A DNA stretch of 45,415 nucleotides from JADGQN01 sp035315185 (GTDB lineage: Bacteria > Desulfobacterota > Syntrophorhabdia > Syntrophorhabdales > WCHB1-27). Of this stretch, positions 34,823-43,400 are shown piece after piece. The notes under the pieces were generated by a model, which worked only from the letters and a program-made list of their open reading frames with translations, was not told the DNA's origin and did not search any database. The first letter of the stretch is position 1, and each line of letters opens with the position of its first letter. Location of the stretch: NCBI GenBank assembly GCA_035315185.1, contig DATFYE010000110.1, positions 1-45,415 of the forward strand. Reading direction: 5' to 3'. The position numbers were made by a program, and so were the translations under genes.

Positions 34823-36048
34823 TCAATATCCCCTGGACCGGCCGCATAGCTTTGCGGGCGCTGCGTGTGAACAAGATGCGGTCGGCTCTTACGATGCTCG
34901 GTATCATTATAGGGGTTGGCGCTGTCATCGCGATGCTTGCGGTAGGCACCGGAGCAAGCCAGCAGATAGCTGACCAGATATCGAGCATGGGAAGCAATCT
35001 TCTCGTAATCTCGCCCGGCAGCCAGACATCCGGCGGTGTGAGAATGGGCTTTGGCAGTCAGCCCACGCTCACCCTGAACGACTCGGAAGCTATTCAGAGA
35101 GAGTGCCCGGCAGTGCAGGATGTTGCGCCGGTCTTAAACGGCGTCGCCCAGATTGTTTTCGGGAACCTGAACTGGTCCACGAGCGTCAATGGTACGTCAT
35201 CGGGGATGCTCGCCGTAAGGGATTGGACGCTTTCATCTGGCAGACCCATGACTGATGACGACGTCAAAAGCGCAACTAAGGTGGCCATTCTCGGGCAATC
35301 GGTTGTTGATAACCTGTTCGGTGGCATTGACCCGCTCGACCAAATAATCAGAATAAAGAAGATTCCGTTCAGGGTGATCGGGGTCCTGGCGGAAAAGGGG
35401 CAATCGATGACGGGCCAAGACCAGGACGACACCGTCTTCGTGCCTGTCACGACAGCGCAGAAGAAGCTCTTTGGGACTGCTTTTGCCGGTATGGTGAGAA
35501 TGATCATCGTGAAAGCGAAAAGCTTTGAGGATCTGGACAATGCCGAAAGACAGATAAGGGATCTGCTCAGACAGAGGCATCACATAAGCGCGAGACAGGA
35601 TGAGGATTTCACGATCCGGAACCTCACCCAGATGATGCAGGTGACAGAACAGTCGACAAAGGTGATGACCTATCTCCTTGGTGCCATAGCTTCGGTTTCC
35701 CTGCTGGTCGGCGGTATCGGCATCATGAATATCATGCTCGTTTCAGTGACCGAGCGCACGAGAGAAATCGGGATAAGAATGGCGATAGGCGCGAAGACGT
35801 GGGATATCAGGCTGCAGTTCATCATGGAAGCGGTGATACTGTCGTTGATCGGTGGATTTATGGGTGTTCTCGCGGGAATCTGTGCTTCGGAAGTGATCTC
35901 GATGACGGCAGGCTGGAGAACGGTCGTCTCCCCGCCTTACGTATTTCTCGCTTTTTCTTTCTCCGGGATGGTCGGTATATTTTTTGGGTTTTACCCGGCG
36001 TATAAGGCTTCCTTACTTAATCCCATCGACGCGCTCCGCTACGAGTAA
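34819..36048 (+). CDS. macB: MacB-type ABC transporter permease
   Basis: A 409-aa permease with MacB topology: one N-terminal helix (MRSALTMLGIIIGVGAVIAM), a large periplasmic domain (about 45-285) that would contact the MacA adaptor, then three C-terminal helices starting with VMTYLLGAIASVSLLVGGIG. The FtsX-type core signature NIMLVSVTERTREIGIRMAI is present. The GTG start overlaps the stop of the repeat ORF, with CGGAG upstream as a ribosome binding site. The pump may export a macrolide, lipid or peptide; nothing here identifies the substrate. A palindromic element begins one base after the stop codon. Confidence 0.93.
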   Translation: MINIPWTGRIALRALRVNKMRSALTMLGIIIGVGAVIAMLAVGTGASQQIADQISSMGSNLLVISPGSQTSGGVRMGFGSQPTLTLNDSEAIQRECPAVQDVAPVLNGVAQIVFGNLNWSTSVNGTSSGMLAVRDWTLSSGRPMTDDDVKSATKVAILGQSVVDNLFGGIDPLDQIIRIKKIPFRVIGVLAEKGQSMTGQDQDDTVFVPVTTAQKKLFGTAFAGMVRMIIVKAKSFEDLDNAERQIRDLLRQRHHISARQDEDFTIRNLTQMMQVTEQSTKVMTYLLGAIASVSLLVGGIGIMNIMLVSVTERTREIGIRMAIGAKTWDIRLQFIMEAVILSLIGGFMGVLAGICASEVISMTAGWRTVVSPPYVFLAFSFSGMVGIFFGFYPAYKASLLNPIDALRYE

Positions 36049-36170
36049 TACCGATTCGTCTTCGTGCCCATGCCTTCGTTGTCGCTGCGTCGCTCTCCTC
36101 GACGTACTAATAGTACGCCTGCGTCGGCTCCTCGCTGCCGCCTCGGCCTGCCCACGAATACGAATCGGTA
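36049..36170. repeat. 122-bp palindromic element (REP/MITE-like)
   Basis: The ends TACCGATTCGT (36049-36059) and ACGAATCGGTA (36160-36170) are perfect 11-bp inverted repeats, and similarity extends to 22 of 26 bases. The centre CGTACTAATAGTACG (36103-36117) is itself a palindrome and lies at the exact midpoint. The arms are full of GTCG/CTCC motifs. TAA is present on both sides, which may be a short target duplication. It starts directly after the permease stop and could also end transcription. Confidence 0.7.
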
Positions 36171-36372
36171 TAACGATATCGGTGTGGCTGCAGCTGTGCG
36201 CCTCCATTCCTCACGGCTTGAGCGCCTCGCTCTATTTTTGAATCCAAACCGGCATAGCACGTATCAGGCGAATTCATTCGGCTCCGCGTCGTCGCCTCAC
36301 TCTCTCGCCGAAATCAAATTGGTATCACGCCCGCAGCCGTGCGGCGGGTAACTTCCCTTGCCGAAGGATGGG
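36171..36372. other. Non-coding stretch with a possible second, degraded palindromic element
   Basis: GTGATACCAATTTGATTTCG (minus strand, near 36345) resembles the TACCGATT end of the adjoining element, and GATATCGGT near 36176 may be the opposite end. Symmetry inside is poor. No ORF is convincing. Confidence 0.35.
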
Positions 36373-36558
36373 CTATTTGTCGTAGTGGATAGCCTCAACC
36401 GGACACGCCTCGCTGGCTTCGATTATTTTAGCGTCCAGTGAAAGATCTGCTCCCTTCTTGACAATCGCCAGATCATCGACTAGCTCAAAGACATCAGGAC
36501 AAACCTCGACACACGAGCCGCAACCTACACAATTTTCGTCAACCGTTACTGTCTTCAT
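36373..36558 (-). CDS. [4Fe-4S] ferredoxin
   Basis: A 61-aa ferredoxin of the single-cluster type. CVGCGSCVEVCP supplies Cys10, 13 and 16, and the distal CPVEAI supplies Cys52; Cys20 is spare and could form a disulfide or be vestigial from a two-cluster ancestor. The many acidic residues are usual. It serves as a soluble low-potential electron carrier. GGAGGTTACC precedes the ATG. It is divergent from the aldehyde ferredoxin oxidoreductase gene, so it is a natural candidate for that enzyme's electron acceptor. Confidence 0.93.
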   Translation of the reverse strand: MKTVTVDENCVGCGSCVEVCPDVFELVDDLAIVKKGADLSLDAKIIEASEACPVEAIHYDK

Positions 36559-36679
36559 GGTAACCTCCGATCTTAATTAAGCTGTTCCCGCAAAGGGGAA
36601 CTCATTTTCGCTGCATTCTGTATTAGTAGGATTATTTTGGGCCTAAGTCAAGGACCCGGGAAATTCTGGCAATTTATTA

Positions 36680-36688
36680 TGCTATAAT
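36680..36688 (+). promoter_or_regulatory. Extended -10 promoter of the AOR operon
   Basis: TGCTATAAT, a perfect extended -10 box. Transcription should start near 36695, only about 17 nt before the ATG at 36712. No good -35 hexamer is visible at the right distance, as is typical for extended -10 promoters. Confidence 0.65.
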
Positions 36689-36711
36689 TGAGCCGCCAAA
36701 CCGTACCCAGC

Positions 36712-38571
36712 ATGGTGCTTAACCGAAAGATAGCCTACATCGATTTGAGCGAAGAGTCGGTCAGGGTCGAGGATATCCCTGCGGAGCTTCGCCGAAAGTT
36801 CCTTGGAGGCAGGGGGCTCAATATGTATCTGCTCTCCGAGCATTATGCGCGCCAACTGGACCCTTTCTCTCCGGAGAATCCTCTAATCTTCGGGGCAGGG
36901 TTTCTTTCAGGAACATTCGGTTTCGGATCGCGCCTGAACATTACTTCTAAATCCCCTGAGTCGGGCCATCTCGGTGACACCAATATGGGCGGCGAGTTTG
37001 CGGCTGAGCTGGTCAAAGCCGGATTCAGTCATCTTTTCATCACAGGGAAAAGTGAAAAGCCTGTGTATCTCTCCATTAAAAATGGTGCGCTGGAGATCCG
37101 TTCGGCTCTTCACCTCAAGAGCGTCGACACGATTGAGACGCAGAAGACGATTCGTTCCGAGCTTGGGGATGGGAAGGTTCAGGTTGCCTGTATCGGTCTG
37201 GCTGGCGAGAATCTGGTGAGATTCTCCGCAGTCCGGACGGGCATGAAGAATACTGCAGGAAGAACCGGCATGGGCGCTGTCATGGGCTCCAAGGGGCTCA
37301 AAGCAGTGGCTGTCAGAGGCACAATGGACATCACGGTTCCGGAGCCTGAGCGTTACCTCGCGTATTATCACAAGACCCTTAAGCAGCTCATGGAGACAAA
37401 ATGGGCGCAGGCCCTTGGGAAGCACGGCACGCCGCTACTCTTTCATCTGTGCAATACCATGGGTTTCCTGAGCGTCCGCAATAACCAGGCTACAACGGTA
37501 GGTGAGCGCGGATCGGCCCTCGAACCTGAAGCACTCGAACGTTATTCCACGGGCATGCTTTCCTGCTTTGCGTGTCCGGTACACTGTCGCCAACGCTATG
37601 CGATCACAGAAGGAAAATATAAAGGAACCAGGGGAGAAGGCCCTGAGTACGGTTCGATAGGCTCTCTCGGGCCCAAGCTGGGCAGCATCGATCCGGAAGA
37701 TATCATCTTTGCCTGTGAGCTCGCCAATTACTACGGGCTGGACACCATGTCGATGGGCTCATACATCGCCTGGGCCATGGAACTCTATCAGCGGGGCATT
37801 ATCGGAGTTGAGTTAACGGACCTTTCTTTAGAGTGGGGCAATGGTGCAGCGATCATTGAGCTGATCCACCTCATTGCACAAAGAAAAGGTTTTGGGCACG
37901 TGCTGGCTGAGGGACGCGGTGCTAACAAGGTTTTCGGAGAGGGTTCTCTCGATTACCTTCTCGAGATCAAGAATTTTCCCATCGAGATGACCGATGAACG
38001 GCTGCCGAAGAGCTTTGCCCTGGGTATGGCTACAGCATCCCGCGGGGCCTGTCATATGAGGAGCAGGGCGTCCATCGACGTGCTGGGCCTTCCGGAGCAC
38101 GTCCTCGAGAACGTCTATGGCGGTCCGGTGAGTAACCAGTTCACATCTTACGCAGGGAAGGGCAGGATGGTCTGGTGGCACGAAGTCATGAACGCGGTTT
38201 GTGATTCCCTGGGTTTCTGTCGTTTTCTGAGCGTCTTTTCGAGCCCCCGTGCGCTCGGGTATGAGCAGTTCTCTGAATTCATTGCCCTGGCTACCGGGTT
38301 GAGCATTACGCCAGAAGAGTTAAAGACCGTTGGGGAACGGGTTTGTTCCCTGGAAAGATCGATGCTCGCGAAAGACGGAATCAGCCGCAGGGATGATACG
38401 CTTCCCCGCAGATATTTCGAAGAGCCGGTGCCTGACGGACCGTCCAAAGGGCAGATCATCGTCAGGGAGGAGTTCGCTAGGATGTTGGATGAGTACTATC
38501 GCCTTCACGGCTGGGATAAGAATGGGATACCCAATCCAGCGACCCTAGAAAGGCTTGGAATCAGCTCGTGA
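36712..38571 (+). CDS. aor: Aldehyde ferredoxin oxidoreductase (tungsten enzyme)
   Basis: A 619-aa AOR-family oxidoreductase that oxidises aldehydes to acids (or the reverse) with ferredoxin. N-terminal landmarks: KIAYIDLSEESVRV, FLGGRGLNMYLL, NITSKSPESGHLGDTNMGG and GRTGMGAVMGSKGLKA. The cluster ligands are CFACPVHC (Cys285, 288, 292) and the C-terminal DSLGFC. EGPEYGSIGSLGP and YGLDTMSMG are the tungstopterin-binding parts. I start at the ATG at 36712, where family homology begins, rather than an earlier TTG (36688) that falls in the -10 box. No ribosome binding site is seen; the short leader may explain that. The stop overlaps the GTG of the ferredoxin-like subunit (GTGA). Confidence 0.92.
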   Translation: MVLNRKIAYIDLSEESVRVEDIPAELRRKFLGGRGLNMYLLSEHYARQLDPFSPENPLIFGAGFLSGTFGFGSRLNITSKSPESGHLGDTNMGGEFAAELVKAGFSHLFITGKSEKPVYLSIKNGALEIRSALHLKSVDTIETQKTIRSELGDGKVQVACIGLAGENLVRFSAVRTGMKNTAGRTGMGAVMGSKGLKAVAVRGTMDITVPEPERYLAYYHKTLKQLMETKWAQALGKHGTPLLFHLCNTMGFLSVRNNQATTVGERGSALEPEALERYSTGMLSCFACPVHCRQRYAITEGKYKGTRGEGPEYGSIGSLGPKLGSIDPEDIIFACELANYYGLDTMSMGSYIAWAMELYQRGIIGVELTDLSLEWGNGAAIIELIHLIAQRKGFGHVLAEGRGANKVFGEGSLDYLLEIKNFPIEMTDERLPKSFALGMATASRGACHMRSRASIDVLGLPEHVLENVYGGPVSNQFTSYAGKGRMVWWHEVMNAVCDSLGFCRFLSVFSSPRALGYEQFSEFIALATGLSITPEELKTVGERVCSLERSMLAKDGISRRDDTLPRRYFEEPVPDGPSKGQIIVREEFARMLDEYYRLHGWDKNGIPNPATLERLGISS

Positions 38572-38939
38572 GGATCAAGGTTGAGAAAGAGAAATGCAGC
38601 GGCTGCCATCTCTGCGAGATGGTCTGTTCCCTGTTTCATCTGGGGGTTCTCAATATTGAAAAGTCGGCCATTCGCATCGAGAGGGATGATCTCGACTCCA
38701 GCCTCAATACGCCGGTGGTCTGTCGTCAGTGCAAGAAGATGAAGTGTCTTTCGAAAGAGGAAGTCGATGAGGCGGCCGAGACAAAAATGTTTATCTGGAA
38801 TGAAAGCAGAGTCAAGGCCTGCCCCTTCAAAGCACTATCGCTGTTCGAGGGGCGGGCATATCACTGTGATCTGTGCGGGGGCGACCCGCAGTGCACCAAA
38901 GTCTGCACGCCCGGAGCGATCTTCGTGGTAAGCCGATAG
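38568..38939 (+). CDS. AOR-associated ferredoxin-like Fe-S subunit
   Basis: A 123-aa polyferredoxin-like protein overlapping the AOR gene by GTGA. The cysteine motifs are CSGCHLCEMVC (Cys10, 13, 16, 20), CRQCKKMKC, ACPFKAL and CDLCGGDPQCTKVC, enough for several [4Fe-4S] clusters of the HycB/AorB type. It probably carries electrons between the tungsten subunit and soluble ferredoxin or another partner, as AorB does in Aromatoleum. It ends 21 bp from the convergent rubrerythrin gene. Confidence 0.9.
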   Translation: MRIKVEKEKCSGCHLCEMVCSLFHLGVLNIEKSAIRIERDDLDSSLNTPVVCRQCKKMKCLSKEEVDEAAETKMFIWNESRVKACPFKALSLFEGRAYHCDLCGGDPQCTKVCTPGAIFVVSR

Positions 38940-38960
38940 ATACAGGTAAAAGCGGTTCTA

Positions 38961-39533
38961 CTAGTTCTCTATGAGCTCCTCGAAGTAGGCCTTTGGATGG
39001 GCGCAGGCCGGGCACGCTTCGGGTGCGCTGAGGCCTTCGTGCATGTACCCGCAGTTCCTGCATCGCCAGGTCACCTTGGTATCTCTCCTGAAGACCGTGC
39101 CCTTTTCGATACTGTCGAGCAGGGCGAGATACCTTTTTTCGTGCCCTGTTTCCGCGACCGATATCATCCTGAAAGCCTTTGCTATATCGGCGAAACCCTC
39201 TTTTTCCGCGACTTCAGCGAAATCGGGGTAGAGAGTCCCCCATTCCATGCGCTCACCGGCTGCAGCCGCTTTCAGGTTCTCTGCAGTCGTCCCTACGGGA
39301 CCGGCGGGATATGAGGCGCTGATCTCCACCTCGCCGCCCTGCAGAAAACTGAAGAATCTCTTCGCATGCTCCTTTTCGTTGTCGGCTGTGTCCGCGAAAA
39401 TCCATGCGATCTGTTCGTACCCCTCTTTCTTTGCCTGAGAGGAGAAATAGGTGTAACGGTTCCTCGCCTGCGATTCACCGGCAAATGCCTTCAACAGGTT
39501 CTTTTCCGTCTGTGATCCTTTTAACGTTGCCAT
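38961..39533 (-). CDS. rbr: Rubrerythrin
   Basis: A 190-aa rubrerythrin. The four-helix ferritin-like domain holds the diiron ligands (Glu20; Glu53-x-x-His56; later AETGHEKRY), and the C-terminal rubredoxin-like domain has CRNCGY and CPACAHP. It reduces hydrogen peroxide in anaerobes with electrons from rubredoxin, and a rubredoxin gene lies 1.2 kb away. GGGAGGCATGCT precedes the ATG. The promoter carries a symmetrical GC palindrome (see the promoter entry). Confidence 0.95.
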   Translation of the reverse strand: MATLKGSQTEKNLLKAFAGESQARNRYTYFSSQAKKEGYEQIAWIFADTADNEKEHAKRFFSFLQGGEVEISASYPAGPVGTTAENLKAAAAGERMEWGTLYPDFAEVAEKEGFADIAKAFRMISVAETGHEKRYLALLDSIEKGTVFRRDTKVTWRCRNCGYMHEGLSAPEACPACAHPKAYFEELIEN

Positions 39534-39550
39534 AGCATGCCTCCCTGTTC

Positions 39551-39579
39551 ATTATGTCATGGCCCGCGGGCCGTTTCAA
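39551..39579 (-). promoter_or_regulatory. Promoter of rubrerythrin with embedded palindrome
   Basis: On the minus strand, TTGAAA (39579-39574), a 17-bp spacer and CATAAT (39556-39551). The spacer contains the perfect palindrome GGCCCGCGGGCC (39561-39572), a possible repressor operator. Confidence 0.6.
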
Positions 39580-39626
39580 AAAATATATTAGCAGAAATGG
39601 CTGAAGCACGTAAATACGTACTGGGG

Positions 39627-40592
39627 CTATATGTGGTTCCGCAGTGCAAGCTCAATGGGATAGGGGTTGAGATAGTGCTGCCGCTTCAGGTAAGGTTCAT
39701 CGTATTTTCGCACGTAATGGTTCATTATGGTGATAGGAACAATAAGAGGAACGTAACTTTGTTGGTATGCCTCTATAATCTCGAGCATCTCGGCCTTTTC
39801 ATCGGCTGTCAGGTGTTTCTTGAAATAGCCAAGGCAGTGCAGGAGAACGTTCGTGTGCTTCTTGCCGGTGGCTTGAAGCCGCGTTGCTGCCATGAGAAGC
39901 CCCGCATAAGAGGCGTGGAGTTCGTCAGGCGCGTGTGCCTTTGTATCGGCAACCAGGCGGCCAAGCATGGTGTAATGTTTCGGGCTGTGGGCCAGGATGA
40001 GCAATTTCAGGTTCGTGTGGAGATTGACCATGTCCCTGATACGGCCGCCTTTCTTGAGGAAGTCCTGCCACCGCATGTATATGAATACGGAATCGATGAA
40101 ATTCTCCCTAAAGGCCGGATTCTGAAGCCTTCCATCGTCAATCACGGGGATCAATGGATTTCTCCGGATGAAGGCTCCGGCGAAGATGCCTGTTCCGCTC
40201 CGGCTCGGCATGCCCTCCTTCGTGTAGACCTTGACACCTTTCAATCCTGAACTGGGTGACCGGCTCTTGAAGATGAATCCGGACAGATCCTCTCGGAGCA
40301 GCTCGTTCAGCTTCCCTTCTGCCCACCGCAGCATACCCTCGGTGTGGTCAACCCCGGTCCGGGTCATCACAAGCCGTGGCGAGGCCGGATCACCGACGAG
40401 ACGGAGCGTCTCCCTGGGGATGGGGAGCCCGTATTCGACCTCGGGGCACACAGGGATGTACTCGAAGAACTGCCCCAGGGTCTCCGTGATGTAGCGATCA
40501 AGCTTGTGACCTCCATCGTAACGTACCTTCTGGCCCAGTAGACACGAGCTAACACCGATCTTGATCTTCTTAACGCTGGTCACGTTTCCCAT
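39627..40592 (-). CDS. DUF523-DUF1722 fusion protein (TudS/YbgA-like)
   Basis: A 321-aa fusion. The N-terminal DUF523 domain (about 10-165) has the cysteine motifs SSCLLGQKVRYDGGHK and CPEVEYGLPIPRE, and GFIFKSRSPSSGL. A related stand-alone DUF523 protein, TudS, is an Fe-S thiouracil desulfidase. The C-terminal DUF1722 (YbgA) part (about 195-320) holds LVADTKAHAP and GYFKKHLTADEKAEMLEIIE. Fusions of this order are common, often near photolyase or redox genes. The biological role is uncertain. It lies head to head with the rubredoxin gene. Confidence 0.88.
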   Translation of the reverse strand: MGNVTSVKKIKIGVSSCLLGQKVRYDGGHKLDRYITETLGQFFEYIPVCPEVEYGLPIPRETLRLVGDPASPRLVMTRTGVDHTEGMLRWAEGKLNELLREDLSGFIFKSRSPSSGLKGVKVYTKEGMPSRSGTGIFAGAFIRRNPLIPVIDDGRLQNPAFRENFIDSVFIYMRWQDFLKKGGRIRDMVNLHTNLKLLILAHSPKHYTMLGRLVADTKAHAPDELHASYAGLLMAATRLQATGKKHTNVLLHCLGYFKKHLTADEKAEMLEIIEAYQQSYVPLIVPITIMNHYVRKYDEPYLKRQHYLNPYPIELALRNHI

Positions 40593-40764
40593 CTCGGGAT
40601 TCAGAATCCTTCTTCTCGAATGATTTTAACCCTGCTGGACCTCGATGTAAACAGGGTGCGCCACGACAACAGACTGACGACAGGAAAAAGAGACTGTCAT
40701 CGACTTCTATGAACAAACAGTAGTAGAATAGGCGGGTAATAAGTCGAAGAAGGAGGAAGAAAGC

Positions 40765-40926
40765 ATGGCAAGCTACAAGTGCAACATCTGCGGGTATGTC
40801 TATAACCCCGAAGACGGCGATCCTGATGCGGGAATAGCAGCAGGCACGGCCTTCAAAGACCTTCCGGATTCATGGGTATGCCCTATGTGCGGCGCCGCCA
40901 AAACAGAATTCGAGAAGGTGGGTTAG
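40765..40926 (+). CDS. Rubredoxin
   Basis: A 53-aa rubredoxin, short enough to be missed by a simple ORF length cut-off. The iron site is the paired motifs YKCNICGYVY (Cys6, 9) and WVCPMCGAAK (Cys39, 42), with the aromatic core and the acidic PEDGDPDAG loop of the family. AAGGAGGAAGAAAGC precedes the ATG, and TAG ends the gene at 40926. It likely hands electrons to the rubrerythrin encoded nearby on the opposite strand, as in other anaerobes. Confidence 0.97.
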   Translation: MASYKCNICGYVYNPEDGDPDAGIAAGTAFKDLPDSWVCPMCGAAKTEFEKVG

Positions 40927-41003
40927 CCTGGCTTATTGGTGTGGCTGGCGTGCTTCTCAGGATCACCCGGCGCAGCCTGTGGCAGGCCATTCACCCGGTC
41001 CTG

Positions 41004-41738
41004 CTAAGGGCTGTCGAGGCGAAAGTCCGCTACAATCGGAAGGTGGTCCGATGCGATCAGTGCCGTGCGACTGCGATGAAGGGCAGCTCCTTCGAGTTTC
41101 AGGGACCTGTCGAAATAGACGTGATCAAGGTGCAGAAAAGGCATGAGACCGGGATACGTTCGCCGTCGCCCCAGGTGAAGCCGCGCGTCCACGCACTCAA
41201 AGTGACGTGACAGTAATTTGGTCGTGAGTCCGCGTGTCCATTCATTGAAGTCCCCAAGCACGATGCGCATTCCGCCATGGCCCTTCAGTATATCTCCCTC
41301 AAGAAGCCGCCTGGCCTGACGGCGCCGTTCCAGATACGCGGTACCGAGATGTATGTTGTAGAAATGGAGCGTCACGCCTTTGCGCACTTCCAGATCGGTG
41401 CGCAGGCACCCGCGTTCTTCACGGCCGGGCTGACTCAGGTCGTAGGTGCGCGCGGAAATGATGGGCAGCCGACTGAGGACCACATTCCCGTAAGCTCCGC
41501 CCTTGTGTCTTCGCGTTTCACCCAGGCGGTAGTCAAGTCCTAAGCTTGCGGCTATAAACTGCGCCTGATCTTCCTCAGGCGTTTTTCCTTCAACACTCAC
41601 CACTTCCTGAAGCGCGATTATGTCAGCATTTATCTCTCGTAAGACGTCCGCTATGCGTGCCGGACGCACGCGTCGATCGAGACCACGGCACTTGTGGATG
41701 TTGTACGTTGCTACTCTAAAACGTTTTACCTTATGCAT
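41004..41738 (-). CDS. Endonuclease/exonuclease/phosphatase family protein
   Basis: A 244-aa EEP-fold metal-dependent phosphoesterase. The landmarks are RVATYNIHKCRG, ALQEV (metal-binding Glu), NIHLG, VLGDFNEW, LDHVYF and the final ASDHLPIVADF, so the catalytic His and Asp residues are all present. It could act on nucleic acids, phosphoinositides or lipids. I favour the ATG at 41738 with GGAAG upstream, over a GTG one codon earlier. It follows the cardiolipin synthase-like gene by 72 bp on the same strand; this pair is common in Proteobacteria and suggests a lipid-head-group role. Confidence 0.88.
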   Translation of the reverse strand: MHKVKRFRVATYNIHKCRGLDRRVRPARIADVLREINADIIALQEVVSVEGKTPEEDQAQFIAASLGLDYRLGETRRHKGGAYGNVVLSRLPIISARTYDLSQPGREERGCLRTDLEVRKGVTLHFYNIHLGTAYLERRRQARRLLEGDILKGHGGMRIVLGDFNEWTRGLTTKLLSRHFECVDARLHLGRRRTYPGLMPFLHLDHVYFDRSLKLEGAALHRSRTALIASDHLPIVADFRLDSP

Positions 41739-41813
41739 CACTCAGCTTCCAGGCCTTTCTTCGGTTTTACAGATTTTAGACGTGACCTCAACTTTTACCT
41801 TGGTAGTCAGATA

Positions 41814-43367
41814 CTATTGAGCTGCTCCTCGTTCCTTCCTCTTTCCGATGCGTCTTCTATTCCTGGCGGATGCATGCCTGGCTGGCCGGCTATTAACCAG
41901 ACCTGAACGATCATTGATTTCCAGGCTTCTTTTCCTGTGAAGTTTGAAGGCACGTACAAAAAGAGAAATCGCCAGCCAACCCGTGATGACTGAGAAGGGG
42001 ATGACAACCCATCGGGGCCACAGCAGACCTACTATGGTAAGCAGAAGGAGAATCATGCCCGCGGTTCCCATGATGCGTGCCTCGGCTGGGCCCAGCACCC
42101 GACGGTTCGCGATGGCCGCTCCCACAGTGTTGCTGATCCTGATGGCGCTTGCCCCGGCGCGACTCACACTTCCTTCCGCAAGCCGGGGCCTCAAGAGCGA
42201 GCTGCTTGCCCTTCTTTTCACGGGACGCACCTTCTGCCGTTCGTTCAGCACAATCTCCGTGGCGTGCCCAAGGTCGTCCAAATAGAGCTCTTCCATGGCC
42301 TGCGCAAAGGCCTCGTTCTCCACCGCTACATCCAATTCGTAATTGCCGATCCAGCTTGACAGGTTCAGGTTGGTCGAGCCTACCCGCGCCCATCGACCGT
42401 CTGCTACTGCTGTTTTTGCGTGTATCATGGGTCCGTTCCATTCGAACACCCTGGCACCTGCTTCCAGCAGTGGCTGGTATCCGGCTCTTGAAAATGCCCG
42501 CAAGACCGGGATGTCCGTGGATCCCGGCACCAGGAGTCGCACGTCGACTCCATCTCTGGCCGCGGCACTGAGCGACTGTACATAAGGGACCATCCCGACA
42601 AAATAGGCATCTGTCAGCCAGAGCGACTTGCGGGCTATTGCAGTGATAAACTGATCCAGCCGATAGAGACCTGCCGTATTTGGGACGCTTGCCACTACCT
42701 GTAACGTCACGTCGCCTGCGGCCGGGATGGTCTCTCTGCGAGGCATTTCATCTTCGGGCAAGGTGCTTCCCATCGTGGCCCAGATGTCGGCGAAGGCGTG
42801 CTCAACGTCTGCCACAGCGGGTCCCCGAAGCACGACGCCCGTATCGCGCCATGGCTCGATGCCGCGCTCCGGATATCCGACCCACATGCGACCAACGCAG
42901 AGCCCGGTTACGAACCCAATCTCTCCATCGACTGAAATCATCTTGCGGTGATCACGACTGAGCCAGCCGACCGGGTTGTCGAAGCGAAACGGATTGAAGC
43001 AGCGAACCTCTACACCGGCCTTTCTGAGCCGCTCCCAGAATTTGCGTGACGTTTTTCCGAAGGCTCCCAGCCAGTCATAAATAAGCCTTACGCTTACTCC
43101 TTCCTGCGCCTTGGCAGCAAGAACCTGGGAAAACTGTTCTCCAATGTCGTCCTCATGGATGATGAAGCTTTCAAAATGGATACTCTTTTTTGCGGAGCGC
43201 ATGGCTTCGAGCCATGCAGGGTAGTTCTCTTTTGCGTCCTTGAGCAGCCTTATTTCGTTGCCGGGAATGAGCGGAGCACCTGCAGTTCTGGAAAGAGCCT
43301 GTTCAGCAAGCCGCCGGACCGGTGGTATCACCTTGTCTGCAGCTGGATGACGCACGACTCGGTCCAT
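41814..43367 (-). CDS. Cardiolipin synthase-like phospholipase D family protein
   Basis: A 517-aa protein with two HxK(x)4D catalytic motifs, HRKMISVD (near residue 140) and HAKTAVAD (near residue 318), each followed by the expected GSTN-type turn. It condenses phosphatidylglycerol molecules or moves phosphatidyl groups. Unlike classic ClsA, which has N-terminal helices, this protein has two hydrophobic segments near the C-terminus (GTAGMILLLLTIVGLLWPRW and VIPFSVITGWLAISLFV) and a very basic tail, an arrangement found in ClsB-like proteins. The ribosome binding site is weak. It lies 33 bp downstream of the nitrilase and 72 bp upstream of the EEP gene. Confidence 0.88.
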   Translation of the reverse strand: MDRVVRHPAADKVIPPVRRLAEQALSRTAGAPLIPGNEIRLLKDAKENYPAWLEAMRSAKKSIHFESFIIHEDDIGEQFSQVLAAKAQEGVSVRLIYDWLGAFGKTSRKFWERLRKAGVEVRCFNPFRFDNPVGWLSRDHRKMISVDGEIGFVTGLCVGRMWVGYPERGIEPWRDTGVVLRGPAVADVEHAFADIWATMGSTLPEDEMPRRETIPAAGDVTLQVVASVPNTAGLYRLDQFITAIARKSLWLTDAYFVGMVPYVQSLSAAARDGVDVRLLVPGSTDIPVLRAFSRAGYQPLLEAGARVFEWNGPMIHAKTAVADGRWARVGSTNLNLSSWIGNYELDVAVENEAFAQAMEELYLDDLGHATEIVLNERQKVRPVKRRASSSLLRPRLAEGSVSRAGASAIRISNTVGAAIANRRVLGPAEARIMGTAGMILLLLTIVGLLWPRWVVIPFSVITGWLAISLFVRAFKLHRKRSLEINDRSGLVNSRPARHASARNRRRIGKRKERGAAQ

Positions 43368-43400
43368 GAAGAGTTAGTTTACCATCTTCTCCGCCACTTC

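Noticed and set aside
34278..34997. A 239-codon minus-strand frame across the ATPase-permease junction
   Set aside because: It is a shadow of two real genes and the GTAAC repeat, which yields a repetitive CYxLQ-type peptide on the opposite strand.
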